This document shows positions 55,774 through 64,000 of a stretch of 64,000 nucleotides of DNA, in pieces (position 1 is the first letter of the stretch; the number at the start of each line of letters is the position of its first letter). The notes under the pieces were generated by a model, which made no database searches, was not told the origin of the DNA, and saw only the letters and a program-made list of their open reading frames with translations. A program made the position numbers and the translations under genes. The stretch comes from Hymenoscyphus infarciens. Taxonomy: Eukaryota > Ascomycota > Leotiomycetes > Helotiales > Helotiaceae. Where the stretch lies: contig LLCB01000049.1 in NCBI GenBank assembly GCA_001414345.1, positions 179,472 to 243,471 on the forward strand, written 5' to 3'.

Positions 55774-55842
55774 TTAAAGCTGGCGGTCGGGCCACATGAG
55801 GAGCACGAGAGTTTGGGACGAGGGGGCGACGGTCGTGGTCAT
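55774..55842 (-). promoter_or_regulatory. Upstream open reading frame in the adenylate cyclase leader
   Basis: Reading toward the cyclase gene, an ATG at 55,842 opens a 22-codon frame (MTTTVAPSSQTLVLLMWPDRQL) closed by TAA at 55,774. It ends 16 nt before the cyclase ATG at 55,757, in a different frame. If the leader starts upstream of 55,842, ribosomes would meet this uORF first and the short gap would allow little reinitiation. Whether it lies in the transcript is not shown. Confidence 0.5.
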
Positions 55843-58494
55843 GAAGCTGTTGATGTCGGTGCGAATGGTGTGGTATGCTATGGTATGCTATGATATGCTA
55901 TGGTATGCGATGCTATGTGCGAGGTGAAGGATGCAGAAGCTGTAGGGTAGCGGTAGGGTGTGAGTACGAGTGAGGTCGCCGCGCTTGGGGTTAGGGTAGT
56001 GGAGGGTGTCAGATAGGATGCATGGGGATCGATGTCATTCAGCTGCAGCCAGTACTGTATTCGATAGATGATAGCATGGTTCATGGGGGATTTCGGTTAT
56101 TTCCGCCCCTCGAGCCTGAACGGAACGCTGAAGAGAGGCTCAACAGCTGGAGTGCAATTCCACCACGGCCTCTGGGAATCTCGGGGCATCGCGTTCTAGG
56201 CCCGTTTAAAACGCTTAAACGTGCTGAAGACGGCGAAGGCCAAGTGGCCTTGGTCTGGCGACTACAGCGCTGCAGGTGTACGCGCAATTGACTCCCTCGC
56301 TAGGAAAGGGGCATTGCATCGGGTTGGTGCATCAGGTCGAAGAGATGTTTGCTTCAGTTCAGCATTACGCCATCACTTCTGTCTCGAACGGCTCAGCTCC
56401 CACGTTATGCCTTTGTCTTTCTCTAGTCTCCCTAAGCTTGTTTCCTCTCCAGTGTTCCGTTCCCACCCAGCTGGGCTGGACGCTTTCAATGCTCGATATC
56501 TGGACCATGTCTCTCACTGACCGTGTCACCAAGGATCCAAACTACGACAGCGGCCAAGACTCGCCCTTTTCAAGGAGAGGGATGCCATGTGCCATGTGTG
56601 AAGAAAGTACAGTACGGAAACTGTTCATGTCCACGACGCTGAACCTCTGTGCTCAAGGCTCTGAAACCATATATTTGCTGCAGGGCAACGATCGTAAGAT
56701 CTTGCCAAGATTTGCCGACAACTACAACTTGTGATTTTCGTCAAGGGCATGATTGCGGCTGGTATTGTTCTCGACGAATCTGGAAGTTTGCATCTCGATT
56801 CCGCTCCTCGACTGCGAGACGAGACGAGACGAGACGAGCCGGAGCACACCGCCGGCCAGCTTTTGATAGCTTCTTTTCACAGCCAATCACTGGTCTTCAA
56901 TCGCTCCTTTCTCCGTAAACCAAACCAACAAAGTTCATGACGACTCCTAATCACAGCATCACCGCATCTGCCTTTGGCCTATCCAACCACAGTTCTTGTG
57001 CAACATAAACTGATTGATTCTAGTCATATGAAGACGGTGGTACTACCACCAAAGAAAGCCCCGATATCAACCCCGCGCGAGAAATAGACCCTCTCCAGAG
57101 CTCCAGAGGCGCCTCTCGAGAGGGGGTGGAAAATGAAAGAAACGGAGTGCGGAAAGAATAAAAACAATCAATTGTAATCCAGTAATCACCCCACGATGGG
57201 GATTATCTAATAATCCACGATCGACAACCACCACGGCACTCTGCAACAGATTGTCAGCTCCTCGGCACTTGGAAAGTAAAGCGTGGCAACCATGTCGTGT
57301 CGTGAACTGTTGAGGGCGAGAAGTACCAGTACAGGACTCCGTACGGAGAATGGGGCATGTCCTCGAGGGATTTCTGATATATGATGGATGGAAAAAACAA
57401 TCAACAATGGAGAGCGCACAGAGCACAGCACTCTCTCACACGTTGTATCTCTTGACTCGAGGGAGCTATGCTAGGTACACTGATCGGCCGGTCGTTCATG
57501 CGGTGCTCGCAACGCCAAAACTCGAGGACGAGGGCGTCGAGCTAGAGGGTTTGGGTTGGGTAACGATGGGTTTGGGATAACCGGGTTACGTTTGCAAAGC
57601 GCTCGTTCTCGGATAGACATCCGGATGAGTTGACGGGGGTTGCAGGTTGTTTTCGCCCTAGCCGACCCTCTCGATCTTTAAATTGGAGTGTTGTTGTTGT
57701 TATTGTTGTGTTGTCGTCTTGCCCTCAGCTCAGGGCTGAGGTGGTGGGGTGGTTCCATTGTTGCTGCCCAAATGGAAATCCCCAGCCTCGTCCTTTATCC
57801 TTATCGCCAGCCCAGCCCGGCCCAGCCCAGCCTCTTCTTCTCGGCGCTTCGGCACCGACAAATCAACCACTGACGTCGGTCCACCACAAACAAAGGCTCC
57901 ATCTCCATCTCCATCTCCATCATCTCCCAACCTCCTCTGCTTGGATACCATCAAATCTCCTTACTCCGTATTTCCAAACACGAATTTCCGAATTTCCACC
58001 TCCTTTCACCAATGAACTCATGAGGCCCTCGGCGGGCCTTGTATACTTGGCCCGGCACCCCTGCTGCTGACGTACGTTGTTGATGGAAAAGTCTTCCAGC
58101 TTCAAGTGTTCTATTCGCTGGTGGCTGGAAAGGTTCCTGTTCCTGTTCCTTAAGACCTGCTATACTATTGTACGTCCCTCTAGCTGCTGCATGAAGGAAC
58201 AACAATCACATTCTTCTCCGCCCTTTTACCTTTTACCTTACCGTCTTGCCGGCACTTGTGGTCAAATTGACAGCTGATAACCAAACGACCTTTCCCCTCT
58301 CCTCTCCTCCCCTCCCCTCCCTTCCCTCCCTTCCTCCCGCTCCCGTTTGCTTCTGCAAGCCAAGCCTGCTCTACTCACTCATCAACTGGAACACGAGAGC
58401 GTGGTGTCATACTCTCAGACCAAAGCTACTTACTTCTCCAACGCCCCTTCTTCTTTTCTTTTCTTCGCTCTGCACAATATACTTTGCCAGCGTC
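55843..58494. promoter_or_regulatory. Long divergent region between adenylate cyclase and CRH1-like gene
   Basis: These 2.65 kb contain no supportable protein gene. They hold the promoters of two divergent genes and several simple repeats: the ATGC-rich pentamer tract at 55,873-55,915, (GAGAC)n near 56,816-56,837, a TTG-rich tract near 57,688-57,715, CCCAGC-type repeats near 57,809-57,831, (ATCTCC)n near 57,899-57,920, and a long CCTCC/CCCTC pyrimidine tract at about 58,297-58,340 just before the CRH1-like start. The many open frames of 60-150 codons overlap one another and lack protein character. Confidence 0.5.
55873..55915. repeat. Imperfect (TATGCTATGG)n minisatellite
   Basis: About four imperfect copies of a ten-base unit (tatgctatgg / tatgctatga) lie upstream of the adenylate cyclase uORF. 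Confidence 0.8.
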
Positions 58495-60031
58495 ATGTTC
58501 TCAAAATCCCTCTTGATTATTGCCGCCGCCATGCTGTCATGGCGACCGGTACAAGCGCAAACCTATTCCGCATGCAATCCCCTCTTTTCCAGTAAGTCAC
58601 AAAAATGCCTCCTACTCTCGTCTGATGCTAATCCAGAACAGCCAGTTGTCCTGCGAATACGGCCTTGGGAAAATCAATCAACATTGACTTTACCAAAGGC
58701 TCCGTCAATTCTTTCACAACATCCGGAACCCCCACATACGATTCGACGGGAGCACATTTCTCCGTAGCAAAAGCTGGCGATTCCCCCCAACTTGCGAGTG
58801 TCTTCTACATAATGTTCGGAAAAGTCTCAATCACAATGAAAGCAGCACCAGGTGCCGGTATCGTGAGCACTTTGGTCTTGCAATCCGACACACTGGACGA
58901 GATTGATATGGAGTGGCTGGGAGCGGACGATTCCGAAGTACAAACGAACTATTTTGGCAAAGGAGATGTCACAACATACAATCGTGGAGCCTTCAACCCC
59001 GCAGCAAACAATCAGGGCCAATTCATCACCTACACTATCGAGTGGACGCAGACACAAATCACCTGGACAGTTGGAGGAAAGGTGGTTCGAGTGCTTACCC
59101 CCGCCACAGCCGATGCCAACCAATACCCACAATCACCCATGCAGATCAAATTTGGATCATGGTCGGGAGGAGATTCTTCAAATCCAGCAGGAACTGTTTC
59201 ATGGGCTCGTGGTCCTACCGATTATTCCAAAGGTCCATTCGTTATGACGGTTCAATCGCTGGCAGTCACCGACTACTCAACTGGAACGCAATACAAATAT
59301 GGAGATACCAGTGGGTCATGGGGTTCCATTCAAGCAGTGGGAGGGAAGGTAAATGGAAATGCAGGAGGTGCAGGAACCGTAGCATCCACCGCCAACGTCC
59401 CAGCAATCACATCTGTCTCCCCATCGATTCCAGCCGGTTTGGGCGGAAATTCAAAATCAAATACCGCACAACAAACTGGCTGGCCATGGGTAGGAACTTC
59501 CACTCTAACCACCCAAACCGCTGTTCAAACAGATGTCGCTGGTGTCCCAAGCGGATGGATCATCACGTCTTCCGGAAAAGTAGTACCTGCAAGCTCTGCA
59601 GCAGTGAGTGCGTTATTTTTAACCCCCAACAAACTCCCCTTCTTGACATTTTTACTGACTTGAAATAGGGACTTCCGGCATCAACTATTTCCTCTTATGC
59701 GGGTTTGCCATCTTCGCAGCCTGGGGTTGAGATTGTTACTGGATGGGATGACCGTGGATTTGCCACTACGAAATATATTACTCAGGGATGGACGACTGTC
59801 CCCGTGAGCTATGATCAGCAAGGATTCCCAATTACTGCAACTGGAGCTGCCACTGCGGCTGGGGGGGCCGCTACGCCCTCTCTTTGCGTTGCGTTCAATT
59901 GTGGAGGCGGGAATAAAGTTGTGGGCACGAGTACTTCCAAAGCAGCTGCAGCAAAACAGACCTTTTCGCCTTGGAGTAGCCTTGCGGTTCTTGGGATCGC
60001 GGCCGTGGTTGCGGAAAGAGTGCTGCTTTGA
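58495..60031 (+). CDS. CRH1: GPI-anchored GH16 chitin-glucan transglycosidase, CRH type
   Basis: Cell-wall enzyme that links chitin chains to beta-glucan. Three exons (58495-58591, 58642-59603, 59669-60031) give 473 residues. The signal peptide (MFSKSLLIIAAAMLSWRPVQAQ) is followed by the Cys-containing start (TYSACNPLFSTSCPANTALG). The catalytic GH16 motif DEIDMEW (ExDxE) lies near residue 137, with TNYFGKGDVTTYNRG and IKFGSWSGGD beyond it. A Ser/Thr/Gly-rich stalk and a C-terminal hydrophobic tail (WSSLAVLGIAAVVAERVLL) suit GPI attachment. No N-terminal CBM18 is present, so it is of the CRH1 kind. The start is preceded by CGTC, and 150 bases upstream are pyrimidine-rich. Confidence 0.93.
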
Positions 60032-60959
60032 AGTATGGACTTCGTTGTCATGTGCTCACGATTTTTGTTTGCTATTTGCTGGGAATTTGCTGGAAAGGAG
60101 TATGGGGTATGGGATTTGGGATGGAATATATTGGTATAGGAAATACGCCACTCAAGCTTAAAACAGGAAGCTTGAAATAAAGAGATACACGAGAGATGGG
60201 AGATGAACCAATACATAGTTGCTGAGATACCCCTATATATAATGTCTGATTTTGCTAGAAGCGAGTTAATAAGAAAACCCTTGTACATACATACTGCATA
60301 CACTTCGACCTTGCTTAGATTTGCGCCTTCTTTTTTGAGATACTTTCATCGAGGAGGAGCTTGAATAGCGGAATTTCTGGGGGATCCCTCAGTTTATATC
60401 AATTCATTTTAGGGCGTTATCATCGAGCACGGAGTTTGAGGGCCGGAAATGAGTAAGCTGCAAGTAACCCACGGGTAAGTCACGAGTAACCCACAAGGAG
60501 GGTAGTTACTTAAGACTACTTAAGAAGTACTCAGAGTAGTACTATAAATAGAAATTATAAGTATAGAAGTAAACAGGTAATATATCTAGAAGAGTTATAA
60601 GATAGAATAACTACTAGTTAATTAATACTGTCTTTATTAAAGCTAGTTTTATTTAAGTAAGTAAGTAGGGAAGAGCTTACTTTAGCTCTTAGTACTATTA
60701 GTAGCGCTACCCCGATGCTGCTCCGAGCTCTGGCCTAGTTCGTCCTGGCTCGGTCTAAACTACTTAGAGTAGTACTCTGAGTTACTCAAAGTAGTGTGAG
60801 TAGAGTAGAGTAGAGTAGTGAGTAGATTAGTTGCTACTACTCTACTCTACCCATTTATCATACTAGAAGGTATGAAAGTCTATTAATAATGAATTATTAA
60901 AATAATAGTTCTTTTGTTAACCAATCTTATACATGTAACATGTACATATCTTCACCAAC
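60032..60959. other. AT-rich interval with short CTACT/GTAACCC repeats
   Basis: After the GPI gene the DNA changes from about 60,410. Copies of GTAACCCAC and GTAAGTCAC occur at 60,464-60,495. Then AGTACTC/GAGTAGTAC inverted motifs recur (60,520-60,545 and 60,760-60,800), followed by a (GTAGA)n-like run near 60,798-60,815. No gene is visible. It looks like a small repeat-derived, RIP-like islet between two convergent genes. Confidence 0.5.
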
Positions 60960-62967
60960 CTAGGTATAATTCCGAGGTTGCAACCAAATTTTCCCGTCGA
61001 TTGTGGTCGTCAACGATCCATTCGCGACAAACTCATTAACCTGAACATCGATATCCAAATGAAAGCCCCCCTCACCAGTGACCTTGGTACTCACCACCCC
61101 GTCTCTCGTAGATGTGAGGTTTGAATACCAATCCACATGGTTGAGAGTTGGACTTTCATCCACAAAAGCGGTGACTTCCTCTGTCCCTTCCAAGACAGTT
61201 TCTCCATCGTCAGAATAGGCGTTGTAAGTAACCCCAATTGTAAGAGGAGCGGTCTTGGCGGCGTTCTCGGTGATGTTTACAAGTGCTTCGCCGGAGAAGT
61301 TTCCTGGGAGTGTGTAGATTCCTGCTGGTGGGTAGGGACGTTCTGGTGCTGCAACGGTAGGGGAGTAGGGTACACCCCATGGGATGTTGTCCTCATGGGT
61401 TTCTACTTTGAAGGGCGGAACTGGTGAACGACTGGTAAGATGAGCGACCATGAAGCGAGCCACACGACCACCATCCGCCCTGGAAACAGGACAAGGCAAT
61501 GGATTTGCTCCCCCGCAGTCCGGAGAAACTGTCAATTCCTGCCAATAAGCAATTTTTGTCCCATCAGGGGACCATTTCGGGTCTGCGCGTGCATTCCATT
61601 GTGGATCGTTGACGGAATCTGGACTTCCGTCTCCTTCGGCGTTGACTTTTTGTCCGATGTACTCTCCGCGATCACCATATCGATCAAGGAGGATGACGTT
61701 AAAGAAGCGTCGACGGCCATTGTTGCGAGTTGAAGAGGTGACGGAGACGGAAATTAAATCCGTGAGAGGAGGGATGCCTCGCATACCAGCGATGAACATT
61801 TGTCGACCTGTTCCGCGGGTGTCGCATACAACATGCCATTGATTGTCTGGAGAAAGGTCCACTGGATCGACGTATTCTGGATGACTTGTTAAGCGACGAA
61901 CAGCACCGGTGGTTAGGTCTGCGGCGTAGACATCGATGTTTGAACTTTCGTCTGGGGAACCGATGTATGTCACCTCCTTCCCATCAGCACTGAAACCACG
62001 TAATTCGCCGACGGAACGGGCGCCGTGGTTTATGACTAGTTGAGAAGAATTGACTTTTGAGACTTCCACGGGTTGGGTGTCGTTCTCGTTGAACAATCTC
62101 ACGGTGTTGATCAAGTCGTATCGTGGAGCAAGGGGTGTTCCGGATGTTGGAGCAGTATTGAATTCTAAGCGAGAGAAATAGGCGTATTGACTTAGACTCC
62201 CTGATTTGGCGAGAACCATGGAACTAAATCCGAAATGGATGTCATCAGGGTGAACTCGTTGTTCTCTGATGCTTCCACCGGGTCCTGAACCATCGGCTTT
62301 GTTGTTCCAGTGGATTGGAAAGATGTGTGTTTTAGAGGGTGTGCATTCTTCACTGGAGATGAGGAAGTCGCCGCAATCGACGATCTGAGGGCCTACGAGG
62401 ACGCGTTTTCCATCTTTGAAACTTTGGGGGTAGTCCACTGAGATAGAAGTTAGGATTTGTTGTGAGGGGGTGGGGAAAAGGGGACTTACTAAGTGCCTTC
62501 CTCCCAACTTGTTGTTCGTCCGGAACACCGCACGTAATACATTTCCACGCACTCCCACTTGAAAAGGCCGTCCCATCAACTTTAATCACGACCAATTGAG
62601 TGCCGTTGTAAATACTAGCTGGATCCGGTGCAGCTGGTGCGCCAGTAAAGTTCATCGATGCGAGAACATGGTTTCCGTCGGGGAGAAAACCTCCACCGCT
62701 AAAGTCGACGGCGATGGTATTACCGATACAACCTGTTCCATTGGGATTAATGATTGCGGTACATGCCCCTTGATCTTCTGTTGCAACAACGGGTGGAAGT
62801 GGTAATTCGACGACTTCGATAGGTTCCGGTTCCGGGGGAGAAGGAATTTCTTCTGTTTGAAGAGTGAGAATTTCCTGTCTTGCGTGACTTGTGAAGGAAG
62901 GTGATGAAGGAACGGCAGCGGAAAGACCGAGAATGCTGACAAGACTGACAGCAGTTGAAACCCTCAT
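60960..62967 (-). CDS. Secreted saponin-hydrolase-like protein
   Basis: Two exons (62967-62490, 62437-60960) give 651 residues. The N-terminus (MRVSTAVSLVSILGLSAAVPS) is a signal peptide. The mature part opens with a Pro/Glu-rich stretch and VVELPLPPVV, and the body carries repeated TolB-like beta-propeller strands: GELRGFSADGKEVTYIGSPDESSNIDVY, RRLTSHPEYVDPVDLSPDNQW and DPKWSPDGTKIAYWQ (in pieces). The order and wording agree with fungal proteins annotated as saponin hydrolase, enzymes that remove sugars from plant saponins. The catalytic residues of that family are not something I can point to, so activity is inferred by family. N-glycosylation sequons are frequent. It may help the fungus deal with plant defence saponins. 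Confidence 0.85.
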
Positions 62968-63139
62968 ATTGAGTTTTTAAAGAAAACGTTCTTGATCTTG
63001 AAGTTGGGATGCTTTGAGAAGAAAGAACTTTGGGGTATACTTATACATTTTCTCAAGTACACATGGCGACTACTGACCACTGATCAAAAACCTCTTCTTC
63101 CATGTACATTCCCTGGTATCTCGGAAGGGAATTAGGATG

Positions 63140-63239
63140 CAAGACGGCGCGGTTGACAGTTTGGGCCTCTGGCGCTAGCCCCGATTCGGCCCTAGCCCCA
63201 TGCTAAGAGCGCTAAGTCTTAGCCCTAACCCCACCCTAA
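63140..63239. mobile_element. Candidate end of a decayed DNA transposon
   Basis: A GC-rich block (GGCGCTAGCCCCGATTCGG, then CCCTAGCCCC, GCGCTAAGTCTTAGC and CCCTAACCCC) marks an abrupt border between ordinary upstream sequence and AT-rich DNA. Short internal palindromes (GCTAAGTCTTAGC) are present. This looks like a transposon terminus followed by a RIP-mutated body. The partner end is not in the window. Confidence 0.35.
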
Positions 63240-64000
63240 AACTACCTATTTATATATACTCTCTTTTATATCTAATCTATTAAAATAACACTACCCTACT
63301 ATATACTAATCTATATACATCTAAAGAGTGAGTAATTATATATCTAATATACTTAAAATCATCTAAATTAAACTCTTTTTAGTAGTACTATTATAATCTA
63401 AAGTAATACGTATAAATATAATCTATAGAAAGCTACTTATATACTTATAATTATATATATATATATATAAGATATAGATAAGCTTAGTAAGAGCCTCTTA
63501 AGAGTCTCTTAAATTAAGAGACTATTTCTTATTTACTTATAACTCTACTAGCTAGAATAATTTTAATATATATATATATCTATTTATTACTAGCTAGAGT
63601 ATCTATTATTAGTAGTATCTACTTAATAAACGTAAAAATCGCTTAGATTAAGTAACTATCTCTTATTTACTTATATCTCTATTATATAGAATACTTTTAT
63701 ATTATATATATTACTAGCTAAAGTATTTAATAGTAGTATTATCTCTTAAATAAGTATAAAAGCCTCTTAATCTAAGAGTAGAATCTCTTATTTACTTATA
63801 TCTCTATTATTTAGAATACTTTTATATATTATATATATATATATTTTTAGCTATCTAAAGTCTCTAATATTAGTATTATCTACTAAATAAGTATAAAAGT
63901 CTCTTAATTTAAGAGACTCTCTCTTATTTACTTATATCTCTATTATCTAGAATACTTTTATATAGTACTAGCTAGAGTATCTAATATTAGTATTATCTAC
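63240..64000. repeat. AT-rich tandem repeat array, 125-136 bp unit, cut by window edge
   Basis: The motif TTATTTACTTATA starts at 63,529, 63,663, 63,788 and 63,924, giving spacings of 134, 125 and 136 bases. Each copy continues with an ATAGAATACTTTTATA-like block, a TACTAGCTAGAGTATCTAATA-like block and an AATAAGTATAAAAG...CTCTTAA block, with many substitutions between copies. Microsatellite (TA)n stretches lie inside. Almost no G or C remains. This fits a RIP-degraded repeat region; the array runs off the right edge. Confidence 0.75.

Noticed and set aside
56276..56734. 152-codon plus-strand frame in the cyclase/CRH1 intergenic region.
   Set aside because: Overlaps other random frames, low similarity to anything known, no splice context.
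1..64000. tRNA genes, rRNA genes and CRISPR arrays.
   Set aside because: I looked for T-arm-like motifs and regular spacer repeats and saw none that could be supported by eye.

Overview
This is nuclear DNA of a filamentous ascomycete (Pezizomycotina). The genes are split by short introns of about 45-70 nt with GTAAGT-like donors, and the protein families are typical of such fungi: secreted dipeptidyl-peptidase 5, a CRH-type GH16 cell-wall transglycosidase, a saponin-hydrolase-like secreted protein, RA-LRR-PP2C adenylate cyclase and HET and 2EXR remnants. A helotialean/leotiomycete source is my best guess from the general look of the proteins; nothing here proves it. All exon models were derived by hand, and reading frames were checked for continuity across every splice junction.

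Layout. 0-7.4 kb: the open 3' end of an edge gene, a small protein of unknown function, an AT-rich stretch with a 218-bp hairpin, and dpp5. 7.4-10.6 kb: a MITE, then prohibitin-2 and CstF-64/Rna15 sharing a divergent promoter. 10.6-13.8 kb: gene-poor DNA with a HET-domain relic. 13.8-27.4 kb: a catabolism-like block made of an inositol-type MFS transporter, a fungal transcription factor, a cytochrome P450, a divergently transcribed P450 reductase paralogue, myo-inositol oxygenase and a Gfo/Idh/MocA (inositol 2-dehydrogenase-like) enzyme. 27.9-29.1 kb: three MITE-like inverted-repeat elements. The first is a perfect but inverted copy of the MITE at 7.4 kb. 29.7-36.1 kb: a GT25 glycosyltransferase, a glycine-rich secreted protein, a DUF2985 membrane protein and the GINS subunit Sld5. 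36.4-42 kb: UTP18 and a small hypothetical gene, with three decayed genes around them (chromate transporter, 2EXR protein, alpha/beta hydrolase). 42.3-56 kb: an Aro8-like aminotransferase, a 759-residue atypical RING protein and the 2135-residue adenylate cyclase with a uORF. 58.5-64 kb: CRH1-like GH16, a saponin-hydrolase-like gene, and AT-rich repeat DNA at the right edge.

How the genes may work together. The transporter, MIOX and dehydrogenase all fit uptake and oxidation of myo-inositol (D-glucuronate via MIOX, inosose via the dehydrogenase). A transcription factor and a private P450/reductase pair sit inside the block, and the P450/reductase promoter carries a perfect CCGGA-N6-TCCGG palindrome of the kind bound by Zn2Cys6 dimers. 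I infer, but cannot show, that these form one co-regulated cluster. The other genes are mostly housekeeping (PHB2, RNA15, SLD5, UTP18, CYR1) or secreted and cell-wall functions.
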